Shown here piece by piece: positions 37,397 through 45,043 of a DNA stretch of 64,000 nt. Under the pieces are notes generated by a model, which ran no database searches, had not been told where the DNA came from, and saw only the letters and a list, made by a program, of their open reading frames with translations. The stretch comes from Achromobacter insuavis (GTDB taxonomy: Bacteria > Pseudomonadota > Gammaproteobacteria > Burkholderiales > Burkholderiaceae_B). The position numbers and the translations under genes are program-made. Where the stretch lies: NCBI RefSeq assembly GCF_902859645.1, contig NZ_CADIJR010000012.1, forward strand, positions 1 to 64,000, given 5' to 3'. How positions within the stretch are numbered: the first letter of the stretch is position 1; each line of letters starts with the position of its first letter.

Positions 37397-38115
37397 GCGT
37401 AGGCCCTCGCGTGCCATTGGCGCGCCGTCTTCAGGTGCGCATCGGTCAGGACCGACCCCGTGTCGCCCCAGGCCACCACCGACCCCGACAGCAGCAGGCA
37501 CTGCGGAAAGTGCTCGCGCACCAGGTCCATGTCGTGCAGCACCGCGATCACCGAACGGCCCTGGCCGTGCAAGCCGCACAGCAGCGCCATCAGGTCATCG
37601 GCGGTATGGCTGTCGACCGCCGCGAACGGTTCGTCCAGCAGCAGCACCGGCGCGTCCTGCACCAGCATGCGGGCAAACAGGGTGCGCTGCATCTGGCCGC
37701 CGGACAACGTATCCACGCCGCGGCCGGCCATGTCCGCCAGGCCCACGGTCTCCAGCGCCTGCATGCAGCGGTCGATCTCGTCGCCGCCGTAGCGCCGCCA
37801 TCCGCCGACCCGGCGCCAGGCGCCCAGGGCCACCAGATCGAACACCGTCACGGGAAAGGCGCGGTCCAGCTCGGCGGCCTGCGGCAGCCAGGCCAGCTCG
37901 GCGCGGCCGGCGCCGCCGATGCCGACGCTGCCCGACATCGGCCGCAGCACGCCCATGATGCCCTTGAGCAGGGTCGACTTGCCGGCGCCGTTGGGCCCGA
38001 CCACGGCGGTCATGGCGCCCGGCTCGAAGCGGCCCGAGATGCCGCGCAGCACCGCATGGCCGTGCCACCCGAAGGAGGCATCGCGCAGTTCGATGGGGAT
38101 CTGGGCGGGATTCAC
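37393..38115 (-). CDS. znuC: Zinc ABC transporter ATPase
   Basis: 240 residues: Walker A VVGPNGAGKSTLLK, signature DTLSGGQMQRTLFARML, Walker B VLLLDEPFAAVDS and H-loop AVLHDMDLV. I place the start at GTG 38115, because it overlaps the stop of a small upstream ORF as GTGA (38112-38115), a typical coupled start, and GGTGG lies just upstream. An earlier in-frame GTG (38154) would add 13 residues. The operon continues into znuB. Confidence 0.9.
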   Translation of the reverse strand: MNPAQIPIELRDASFGWHGHAVLRGISGRFEPGAMTAVVGPNGAGKSTLLKGIMGVLRPMSGSVGIGGAGRAELAWLPQAAELDRAFPVTVFDLVALGAWRRVGGWRRYGGDEIDRCMQALETVGLADMAGRGVDTLSGGQMQRTLFARMLVQDAPVLLLDEPFAAVDSHTADDLMALLCGLHGQGRSVIAVLHDMDLVREHFPQCLLLSGSVVAWGDTGSVLTDAHLKTARQWHARAYA

Positions 38116-38282
38116 CGCGGCCACCAATCCAGCGCCCAGCCGGTCAACGCCCACAGCGCGGCGACCGCCACCAGGGCGAAGGCCATGCGGCGCCAGGCGG
38201 ATACGAGGAAGGCGGAACGGGACAGCACGCCGGACCCCGGCGCGGCGCCGGGCCGCGGGGGCAGGAGCGAGAAATGGGACAT
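38112..38282 (-). CDS. Small single-pass membrane protein at the head of the znu operon
   Basis: 56 codons. The N-terminal half is Pro/Gly/Ser-rich; residues 34-53 form one hydrophobic helix (AFALVAVAALWALTGWALDW) ending in WWPR. Positive residues (AWRRM) before the helix suggest the N-terminus stays in the cytosol. The stop overlaps the znuC GTG by four bases, which argues that it is translated. It begins just downstream of the Zur-type operator. There is no clear Shine-Dalgarno for the first ATG. I do not recognise the family; a transporter-associated micropeptide is a reasonable guess. Confidence 0.55.
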   Translation of the reverse strand: MSHFSLLPPRPGAAPGSGVLSRSAFLVSAWRRMAFALVAVAALWALTGWALDWWPR

Positions 38283-38300
38283 GACGACAGCAAGCGCTAA

Positions 38301-38325
38301 AACATTATTATGTTATATCATAACC
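38301..38325. promoter_or_regulatory. Zur operator between znu operon and zur
   Basis: Two overlapping AT-rich dyads: AACAT-TATT-ATGTT (38301-38314) and GTTATA-T-CATAAC (38312-38324). The second fits the Zur box core (TGTTATAWTATAACA). A minus-strand promoter with -35 TTGATT (38337-38342) and -10 TGATAT (38315-38320) would be covered by it. Confidence 0.72.
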
Positions 38326-38418
38326 AAACCGGCTTGAATCAACGGCTTTCGCCCGCACCTGGGTGTTTTCTGCTACCTTCCAGGCATCTCGCGCGCGTCG
38401 CGCGCGTTCCTTATTCAG

Positions 38419-38934
38419 ATGAAGCCCTCCATGCCCGCTCCGCCCCGTTCCCCCCGCAGTGACACCGTAGGCGCCCAACTCAGCGTCGCCGAGGCGCTGT
38501 GCGAACAACGCGGCCGCCGCCTGACCCCCATCCGCCGCAAGGTGCTGGAGCTGCTGCTGCGTCATGGCCGCAGCCTGAAGGCTTACGAACTGCTCGAAGC
38601 GATGCGCGAGGTGCACCCGGGCGCCGCGCCCCCCACCGTGTACCGTGCGCTGGACTTCCTGATGGACGAAGGCCTGATCCACCGGCTGGACGCGGTCAAC
38701 GCCTGGAGCGCCTGCCACGATGTCGGCGGCGCGCCCCACGACCTGCTGGTGGTCTGTACCGGCTGCGGCGCGGTGGCCGAAGTGTCCGACCCCGCCATGA
38801 GCCGCCAGCTGGCCGAGCGCGTCGCCCAGACGGGCTACGTCCTGGCCACCCATGAGACCGAGATCCGGGCCCTGTGCCCGCAGTGCCAGAAGCAGCAGCC
38901 GGCCGACGCCGGGCACCACCACCATCATCACTGA
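38419..38934 (+). CDS. zur: Zinc uptake regulator, Fur family, with natural His6 tail
   Basis: 171 residues. The winged helix holds LTPIRRKVLELLLRHGRSLK and the recognition helix PPTVYRALDFLMDEGLIHRL (about 72-92). Structural-zinc cysteines are in VCTGCGAVAEV and LCPQCQ. The protein ends GHHHHHH, a native run of six histidines directly before the stop. It is divergent from the znu operon with the operator between, so it probably represses both znu and itself when zinc is ample. The Fur-family call is certain; zur rather than fur rests on the znu context. Confidence 0.9.
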   Translation: MKPSMPAPPRSPRSDTVGAQLSVAEALCEQRGRRLTPIRRKVLELLLRHGRSLKAYELLEAMREVHPGAAPPTVYRALDFLMDEGLIHRLDAVNAWSACHDVGGAPHDLLVVCTGCGAVAEVSDPAMSRQLAERVAQTGYVLATHETEIRALCPQCQKQQPADAGHHHHHH

Positions 38935-39286
38935 GACGCGCGGCGCGGCCTGTCGCATGACGGGCCCCTGCCCCCGCCGTCCACCCGCGCTCATCCGGAC
39001 CCTTGAAATCCGGAAAATCGCCCCAAAATAGTGATATCGCCCGATACTTGACGGCGTACAGCCGCGATCTGGGCGGCTACGGCCCCCGGGTTGGCCCGGG
39101 GTTTGCCCCCTGCCCCCGACTGTGCTGTAATCCTGCGTCCGGCCGCGATCGGCGGCCCTCGCAGCCTGTGGCAGTAACATCGGCCGAGCGATGTCTGGCA
39201 GGCCATCGGCACCCGCCGCCGCCCGCCAGAACCCAGCGCTTGACCGCCGTGTCTAACCGCCTTTACTTCACGCAAGCAGCTTCGCC
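38935..39286. other. Intergenic region between zur and the COG0523 GTPase gene
   Basis: 352 bp with no convincing coding frame. It holds a sigma-70-type promoter candidate: TTGCCC (39103-39108), 17-bp spacer, TGTAAT (39126-39131), which would leave a 5' leader of about 150 nt. A hairpin GGCCGC/GCGGCC lies in that leader (about 39143-39159). I see no clear second Zur box. Confidence 0.45.
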
Positions 39287-40417
39287 ATGAACACCCCGCG
39301 CAGTTTGGACAAAATGGTTCCCGTCACCATCCTCACCGGCTTTCTCGGTGCGGGCAAGACCACCCTGCTCAAGCGTATCCTGACCGAATTCCACGGCCGC
39401 CGCGTCGCGGTCATCGAAAACGAATTCGGACCGGAAAGCATCGACAACGACCTGCTGGTGCAGGACAGCGACGAAGAAATCATCGAGCTGTCCAACGGCT
39501 GCGTCTGCTGCACGGTGCGCGGCGACCTGATGCGCACCCTGTCCGACCTGCGCGCCAAGCGCGAGGCTGGCGCCCTGAATTTCGAACGCGTCATCCTGGA
39601 AACCACCGGCATGGCCAACCCCGGCCCGGTGTGCCAGACGTTCTTCATGGACGACGACATCGCCGAGTACTACCGCCTGGACGCGGTGGTCACGGTGGTC
39701 GACGCCAAGCACGGCATGGCGACGCTGGATGAACAGCCCGAAGCCCAGAAGCAGGTCGGCTTCGCGGACCGCATCCTGATCTCCAAGAAAGACCTGGTCA
39801 ACGACGTCGACTACGAAGCGCTGCGCGCCCGCCTGCTGCGGATGAACCCGCGCGCGCCCATCACCGCGGTCAACTTCGGCGACGCCGACCTGAAGTCGAT
39901 CATCGACATCAGCGGCTTCAACCTGAATTCCATTCTCGACATCGACCCGGACTTCCTGGCCGATGAGCACCCCGATGCCGCCCACAGCCATGCCCACGGG
40001 CACGGCCACGATCATGACCACGGCCATGACCATCACGGTCACGACCATGACCACGATCACGACGGCGACTGCGGGGCGCACTGCAATCACGCGCATCATC
40101 ACCACCCCAAGCACGACGACGAAATCGGCGCGTTCGTGTTCCGCTCCAACAAGCCGTTCGATCCCGCGCGCCTTGAGGAATTCCTGGGCGGCGTGGTGCA
40201 GGTCTATGGTCCCGACCTGCTGCGCTACAAAGGCATCCTGTACATGAAGGGCATCAACCGCCGCATGTTGTTCCAGGGTGTGCACATGATGATGGGCGCC
40301 GAACCCGGCAAACCGTGGACCGCGGCCGAAAAACCGTCCACCAAGATGGTCTTCATCGGACGCAAGCTGCCCCAGGAGATTTTCACCCGGGGCTTGGAGC
40401 AGTGCCTGGCGGGGTAA
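39287..40417 (+). CDS. CobW/COG0523-family GTPase, zinc chaperone type
   Basis: 376 residues. P-loop GFLGAGKTTLLK (about 18-29), metal motif GCVCC (Cys72, 74, 75), switch ETTGMANPGPV, and SKKD for guanine recognition. A long His/Asp loop (HSHAHGHGHDHDHGHDHHGH and on, about 228-275) precedes the C-terminal CobW domain (IGAFVFRSNKPFDPARLEEF). Family members deliver zinc to client enzymes when zinc is scarce; the adjacent zur-znu genes and the lack of cobalamin-ring genes support zinc over cobalt. Confidence 0.9.
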   Translation: MNTPRSLDKMVPVTILTGFLGAGKTTLLKRILTEFHGRRVAVIENEFGPESIDNDLLVQDSDEEIIELSNGCVCCTVRGDLMRTLSDLRAKREAGALNFERVILETTGMANPGPVCQTFFMDDDIAEYYRLDAVVTVVDAKHGMATLDEQPEAQKQVGFADRILISKKDLVNDVDYEALRARLLRMNPRAPITAVNFGDADLKSIIDISGFNLNSILDIDPDFLADEHPDAAHSHAHGHGHDHDHGHDHHGHDHDHDHDGDCGAHCNHAHHHHPKHDDEIGAFVFRSNKPFDPARLEEFLGGVVQVYGPDLLRYKGILYMKGINRRMLFQGVHMMMGAEPGKPWTAAEKPSTKMVFIGRKLPQEIFTRGLEQCLAG

Positions 40418-40544
40418 TCCCCTTTCCGGATAACGTGACGCGGTGCGACGAAGGCAGTACTGTGAGGGTACGAACAGCGTAGGCAGCAAACACGGACCGG
40501 GAAGACAAGCCCGCGCCAGGATCGATTCATAGTGGAGTGTTTTC

Positions 40545-41009
40545 ATGGCTACCAAGGCAGCAACCAAAAAATCAAGCAAGTCGACGAGCGATACGGCGAT
40601 TGATCTGCCCAGCGAGAAGGAATTGCTGGCCATGCCCGAGTCCGACTACATGAACGAACGCCAGCTGGCGTTCTTCAAGGAACGGCTCAAACAACTCGAA
40701 CAGGACATCCTGGCCAACGCCGGCGAAACCACCGAGCACCTGCGCGAAACGCAGTTCGTGCCCGATCCCGCCGACCGCGCCACCATCGAGGAAGAACACG
40801 CCCTCGAGCTGCGCACCCGCGACCGCGAGCGCAAGCTGCTCAAGAAGGTGCAACAGTCCATCGCCCGCATCGACAGCGGCGAATACGGCTGGTGTGAGGA
40901 AACCGGTGAACCCATCGGCATCCCGCGCCTGCTGGCCCGTCCCACCGCCACCCTGTCGCTGGAAGCGCAGGAACGGCGCGAAATGCGGCAGAAGCTGTAC
41001 GGCGACTGA
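40545..41009 (+). CDS. dksA: DksA-type RNA polymerase-binding regulator with one zinc-finger cysteine
   Basis: 154 residues: a Lys/Ser-rich N-terminus, a coiled coil (about 40-110) with the tip residues DPADRA that enter the polymerase secondary channel, and a C-terminal globule. The usual four-cysteine finger is reduced to a C-T-S-A set: GWCEETGEPIG and TLSLEAQERRE keep one Cys. This is the same residue set described for zinc-independent DksA forms such as Pseudomonas DksA2. It works with ppGpp in the stringent response. Its position next to a zinc operon fits a zinc-sparing design. Confidence 0.9.
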   Translation: MATKAATKKSSKSTSDTAIDLPSEKELLAMPESDYMNERQLAFFKERLKQLEQDILANAGETTEHLRETQFVPDPADRATIEEEHALELRTRDRERKLLKKVQQSIARIDSGEYGWCEETGEPIGIPRLLARPTATLSLEAQERREMRQKLYGD

Positions 41010-41040
41010 TCCGTCCCGTTATTCAAACGCCACATCGAAA

Positions 41041-41072
41041 GGCTATGCTGGTTTCCAGCATGGCCTTTTTTT
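41041..41072 (+). terminator. Intrinsic terminator of dksA
   Basis: GGCTATGCTGG and CCAGCATGGCC pair (one mismatch) around TTT, followed by seven T residues. It begins 31 bp after the dksA stop. Confidence 0.9.
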
Positions 41073-41147
41073 CGTCTCGGCGCCGCCGCGAGATGAAGCC
41101 GCCTCCCCCGGCGACAGCAAGGGGCCATCACGGATTGGCCCGCAAGC

Positions 41148-41172
41148 CTTGATTTCGCTCGCATCGCCCCCA
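41148..41172 (+). promoter_or_regulatory. Heat-shock (sigma-32) promoter of hslVU
   Basis: CTTGAT (consensus CTTGAA), 13-bp spacer, then CCCCCA (consensus CCCCAT). It lies 27 bp before the hslV ATG, and GAAAGGAAGG-like sequence supplies the ribosome site. hslVU is a heat-shock operon in proteobacteria. Confidence 0.6.
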
Positions 41173-41198
41173 GCTAGTCCTTTCAAAGGAAGGAACGC

Positions 41199-41738
41199 AT
41201 GGAACAATTTCACGCCACCACCATCGTGTGTGTGCGCCGCGGCAACCGCGTCGCACTGGGCGGCGATGGCCAGGTCACCCTGGGCAACATCGTCATCAAG
41301 GGCACGGCGCGCAAGATCCGCCGCCTGTACCACGACAAGATCCTGGCCGGCTTCGCCGGCGCCACCGCCGACGCGTTCACGCTGCAGGAACGCTTCGAAG
41401 CCAAGCTCGAAAAACACCAGGGCAACCTGATGCGCGCGGCGGTCGAACTCACCCGCGACTGGCGCACCGACCGCGTCCTGCGCCGGCTCGAAGCCATGCT
41501 GATCGTGGCCGACGCCGAGCACACGCTGGTGCTGACCGGCAACGGCGACGTGCTCGAGCCCGAGCACGGCCTGGCCGCCATCGGCTCGGGCGGGGCCTAT
41601 GCCCAGTCCGCCGCGCTGGCGCTGCTGCGCAACACCGACCTGCCGCCCGAGACCATCGTCAAGCAATCGCTCGAGATCGCCGGCGATCTCTGCATCTACA
41701 CCAACCAGAACCACGTCATCGAGACGCTGGGAGACTGA
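41199..41738 (+). CDS. hslV: ATP-dependent protease subunit HslV
   Basis: 179 residues. A six-residue propeptide is followed by [20 protein letters not shown]; Thr7 becomes the N-terminal nucleophile after processing. Lys39 region ([10 protein letters not shown]) and [14 protein letters not shown] are typical. HslV forms a double hexamer that degrades proteins unfolded by HslU, encoded 73 bp downstream. It is a distant relative of the Anbu peptidase encoded at the other end of the window. Confidence 0.96.
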   Translation: MEQFHATTIVCVRRGNRVALGGDGQVTLGNIVIKGTARKIRRLYHDKILAGFAGATADAFTLQERFEAKLEKHQGNLMRAAVELTRDWRTDRVLRRLEAMLIVADAEHTLVLTGNGDVLEPEHGLAAIGSGGAYAQSAALALLRNTDLPPETIVKQSLEIAGDLCIYTNQNHVIETLGD

Positions 41739-41811
41739 CGCCCGCGACGCGGCGCCCGCGCGGCGCCGCGCCCCGTTCTCCCGCCCAGCCCCGCTTCAAG
41801 GATCCGCCCTC

Positions 41812-43146
41812 ATGTCCGCCTCCAACATGACGCCCGGAGAGATCGTCTCCGAACTCGACAAGTACATCGTCGGCCAGAACCGCGCCAAGCGCGCGGTGGC
41901 GGTGGCCCTGCGCAACCGCTGGCGCCGCCAGCAGGTGGCCGAGCCGCTGCGCCACGAAATCCACCCCAAGAACATCCTCATGATCGGCCCCACCGGCGTG
42001 GGCAAGACCGAGATCGCGCGCCGCCTGGCCAAGCTGGCCAACGCGCCGTTCATCAAGATCGAGGCCACCAAGTTCACCGAGGTGGGCTACGTCGGCCGCG
42101 ACGTCGACACCATCATCCGCGACCTGACCGAATACTCGATCAAGCAGACCCGCGAACTGGAAATGCGCCGCGTGCGCACCCAGGCCGAGGACGCCGCCGA
42201 GGACCGCATCCTCGACGCGCTGGTGCCGCCGCCCCGCGGCGCCTCGGGCGAGCCCGAGCGCGGCGAGGACAACAGCGCCCGCCAGACTTTCCGCAAGCGC
42301 CTGCGCGAGGGCAAGATCGACGATCTCGAGATCGAGATCGAAGTGGCCCAGGCCGCGCCGCAGATGGACGTCATGACGCCCCCCGGCATGGAAGAAATGG
42401 CCGAGCAGCTGCGCGGCATGTTCGCCGGCATGGCTCGCGACAAGAAGAAGTCCAAGAAGATGAAGGTGCGCGAAGCCTTCAAGCTGATCGTCGACGAGGA
42501 AGCCGCCAAGCGCGTCAACGAGGAAGACCTGCGCACCACCGCCATCAACAACGTCGAACAGAACGGCATCGTGTTCCTGGACGAGATCGACAAGATCGCG
42601 GCGCGCCAGGAAAGCGGCGGCGCCGACGTCTCGCGCCAGGGCGTGCAGCGCGACCTGCTGCCGCTGGTCGAGGGCACCACCGTCAACACGCGCTACGGCA
42701 TGGTCCGCACCGACCACATCCTGTTCATCGCCTCGGGCGCCTTCCACCTGGCGCGTCCGTCCGACCTGATCCCCGAGCTGCAAGGCCGCTTCCCGATCCG
42801 CGTCGAGCTGGAATCGCTGACCGCCGAGGACTTCGTTCGCATCCTGAGCGATACCGACGCCTCGCTGACCAAGCAATACACGGCGCTGCTGGCCACGGAA
42901 GACGTGCAGCTGGAATTCACCGACGAAGGCGTGCGCCGCCTGGCCGAACTGGCCTACGACGTCAACGAGACCACCGAAAACATCGGCGCCCGCCGCCTCT
43001 ACACCGTGATGGAAAAGCTGCTGGACGAACTGTCGTTCGACGCCACCGCCTCCGGCAACAAGACGGTGAAGATCGACGCCGCCTACGTCAACGCGCAACT
43101 GGCCGAAGCCGCCAGCAGCCAGGACCTGGCCCGCTACGTGCTGTAA
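41812..43146 (+). CDS. hslU: ATP-dependent unfoldase HslU
   Basis: 444-residue AAA+ ATPase. Opening [17 protein letters not shown], Walker [15 protein letters not shown] (about 60), pore loop GYVGRDVD, the charged I-domain (about 110-240), Walker [13 protein letters not shown], sensor and [16 protein letters not shown] arginine region, and the C-terminal tail DLARYVL that docks into HslV. ATG at 41812 gives the family start; the open frame upstream overlaps hslV. Confidence 0.96.
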   Translation: MSASNMTPGEIVSELDKYIVGQNRAKRAVAVALRNRWRRQQVAEPLRHEIHPKNILMIGPTGVGKTEIARRLAKLANAPFIKIEATKFTEVGYVGRDVDTIIRDLTEYSIKQTRELEMRRVRTQAEDAAEDRILDALVPPPRGASGEPERGEDNSARQTFRKRLREGKIDDLEIEIEVAQAAPQMDVMTPPGMEEMAEQLRGMFAGMARDKKKSKKMKVREAFKLIVDEEAAKRVNEEDLRTTAINNVEQNGIVFLDEIDKIAARQESGGADVSRQGVQRDLLPLVEGTTVNTRYGMVRTDHILFIASGAFHLARPSDLIPELQGRFPIRVELESLTAEDFVRILSDTDASLTKQYTALLATEDVQLEFTDEGVRRLAELAYDVNETTENIGARRLYTVMEKLLDELSFDATASGNKTVKIDAAYVNAQLAEAASSQDLARYVL

Positions 43147-43150
43147 CGGA

Positions 43151-43180
43151 GTAGGTGCGAAATTGTACTTTCGCACCTAC
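43151..43180 (+). terminator. 12-bp perfect hairpin after hslU
   Basis: GTAGGTGCGAAA and TTTCGCACCTAC pair exactly around TTGTAC, four bases after the hslU stop. No T-run follows, so it may be a 3'-end protecting structure or a repeat-type element more than a classical terminator. It marks the left border of the lower-GC region. Confidence 0.6.
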
Positions 43181-43304
43181 TACCTTGAAATTTCCGCATG
43201 GTAAAAACCTCAATTGTGCTGCTGCGGCACAACGGGCATCCTGTCTAACGCAGTCCAATGCGACATAGTCAAAGCAACGCTACGGCATCCAATTGAGGAA
43301 TAAA

Positions 43305-43973
43305 TTGACAGATAATCAAAAGAGCGCTTTCACTAGCGGTGGAGAAGGCGACAGATTCTTCGAACGAAATCGAAGCGAGTTTCAGAAAATGGTCCTCTCG
43401 TCCGAACTCGGGCCTGCCAATCGTCTGTATTTTCCGTATCTGAAAGCGGGCAACCGAATTCTTGAAATTGGCAGTTCTTCAGGCACCAACCTGTCGCTTC
43501 TAACCCGCGATATCGATGTGGAAGCCTATGGCATCGATCCCTCCGAAGCAGCGGTAGCCAAGGGGCGTAGCGAGTTTCCTCAGCTACATTTGAGCGTGGG
43601 AACCGCTGATGAACTTGCATTTCCCGACGGCCATTTTGATTTCATCGTTTTCGGCTTCTGCCTCTACCTGGTAGACAGGGCGCTCCTGACGAAGACCATA
43701 GCGGAAGCGGATCGCTGCCTCAAGGATGGCGGCCATATCGCAATTACCGATTTTCGCCCCGATGTGCCGACCGCACGCCCCTATAAGCATCTTGACGGCC
43801 TGATATCGTACAAATTCCCATACGAAAAGCTGTTCACGGCTTTCCCCCAATTCCAACTGATCGAGTGCCGCACGTTCAGTCATGGCACGGAGGCTTATCA
43901 CGCCGACCCCCAGGAACGCGTGTCCGCCAGCATCATCCGCAAGAGCCTCAAAGAAGGCTATCAAAAACTCTGA
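43305..43973 (+). CDS. Class I SAM-dependent methyltransferase
   Basis: 222 residues. SAM-binding motif I is NRILEIGSSSGTNLSLL (about residue 49), followed by GIDPSEAAVAKGR and a post-motif DGHFDFIVFGFCLYLVDR. The likely start is TTG 43305, seven bases after GAGGAA; an earlier TTG (43293) lacks a site. Base composition is clearly lower in GC than hslU next door, and codon choice is less biased, suggesting transfer. Similar enzymes occur in polysaccharide loci, and rml genes lie downstream, but the target is unknown. Confidence 0.8.
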   Translation: MTDNQKSAFTSGGEGDRFFERNRSEFQKMVLSSELGPANRLYFPYLKAGNRILEIGSSSGTNLSLLTRDIDVEAYGIDPSEAAVAKGRSEFPQLHLSVGTADELAFPDGHFDFIVFGFCLYLVDRALLTKTIAEADRCLKDGGHIAITDFRPDVPTARPYKHLDGLISYKFPYEKLFTAFPQFQLIECRTFSHGTEAYHADPQERVSASIIRKSLKEGYQKL

Positions 43974-44023
43974 GGAATGCGTTGGCGCCAGCCGTTCGCG
44001 GCTTGGCGCCACATTCCCGAGCC

Positions 44024-44323
44024 CTAGTTGGAAATAGCCGTCACGACATACTTGCCGTCTTTGCGTTCGGCTGTGAAACGCACTTTGTCACCAGCCTTGA
44101 TCTTCGCCAATAGCGAGGGATCCGCCTGATACACCAAAGTCATCGCGGGCAAGTCCAACGCGGCGATCGCCTCGTGCTTGATCGTGACTTTCCCAGCGGC
44201 GGGATCTACCCGCCGCACTTCTCCGCTGGCTTCAGCCTGCTGGGCGAACGCGAACGGTCCCGCCAGCACCGCCGTCGCGGCAGTAATAGCCACGGGAAAC
44301 ACCAATCTGCGGTTAAATGACAT
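44024..44323 (-). CDS. CusF-like periplasmic copper-binding protein
   Basis: 99 residues with a signal peptide (RRLVFPVAITAATAVLAGPFA) and a small beta-barrel domain: SGEVRRVDPAAGKVTIKHEA then LDLPAMTLVYQ and IKAGDKVRFTAER. Against CusF, the metal His (His50) and first Met (Met61) are kept, while the cation-pi Trp is Leu58 and the second Met is Leu63. The ATG at 44323 follows GGAG by nine bases. No cusCBA genes are nearby. It probably binds copper or silver weakly, or has another ligand. Confidence 0.75.
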   Translation of the reverse strand: MSFNRRLVFPVAITAATAVLAGPFAFAQQAEASGEVRRVDPAAGKVTIKHEAIAALDLPAMTLVYQADPSLLAKIKAGDKVRFTAERKDGKYVVTAISN

Positions 44324-44421
44324 TGCGCTATTCTCCATACACCGCACCGACCTGCCCACGGGACGGCCGACGCTCACAGTGCTAGGATACCGCCCTTTCG
44401 TGCAACCCTTCGGAGCCATGC

Positions 44422-44979
44422 ATGGCCAATCGTTTATCCGTAATTGCAACTCGCACGGGCGATGACGGCACCACTGGGCTGGGAGACGGTTCACGCGCAC
44501 GCAAGAACGCCCCGCGCGTCGCTGCGCTCGGGGATGTCGATGAACTGAACAGCATGATCGGCCTGCTGTTGACAGAGGCCTTACCCCCTGATGTCGCGAC
44601 GGATCTGGTTACGATCCAGAACGATCTGTTCGATATGGGAGCTGAACTGTGCATCCCCGGCCACGTCGCCATCACTGAGACCCAAGTGGCGCACCTGGAT
44701 ACGTGCCTGCAACGCTATAACGGTGCCTTGCCCGCGCTGCGCGAATTTATCCTGCCAGGAGGCAGCCGTTCCGCGGCCTGCGCCCATGTGGCGCGCACCC
44801 TGTGTCGCCGTGCCGAGCGTACCGTCATCACCCTCAGCGACACGGAATCTGTTGGCGCACCGGTCCGCCAGTATTTGAACCGCCTTTCCGATCTGCTGTT
44901 CGTGCTGGCACGCTACATCAATCAATCTCAGAATGTCCCGGATGTATTCTGGAGTAGTAGGCACGCTCGCCCCGAATGA
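44422..44979 (+). CDS. Cob(I)alamin adenosyltransferase (PduO type)
   Basis: 185 residues that transfer the adenosyl group of ATP to reduced cobalamin. Motifs: the N-terminal ATP loop TRTGDDGTTGLGDGSR, DELNSMIGLLL, LREFILPGGSRSAACAHVAR and the late RQYLNRLSDLLFVLARY. GCTAGGAT (about 44381-44388) upstream looks like an extended -10. It is divergent from the CusF-like gene. No other cobalamin gene is in the window. Confidence 0.93.
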   Translation: MANRLSVIATRTGDDGTTGLGDGSRARKNAPRVAALGDVDELNSMIGLLLTEALPPDVATDLVTIQNDLFDMGAELCIPGHVAITETQVAHLDTCLQRYNGALPALREFILPGGSRSAACAHVARTLCRRAERTVITLSDTESVGAPVRQYLNRLSDLLFVLARYINQSQNVPDVFWSSRHARPE

Positions 44980-45043
44980 TGAACGACTATGCGACACCAT
45001 CGGTCGCGGCATTGCATTCGCCCGAAAGGGGGCTTGACCTATC

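Noticed and set aside
39003-39060. Second Zur box before the COG0523 gene
   Set aside because: AT-rich pieces such as GTGATATCGCCC do not form a dyad like the znu-zur operator.
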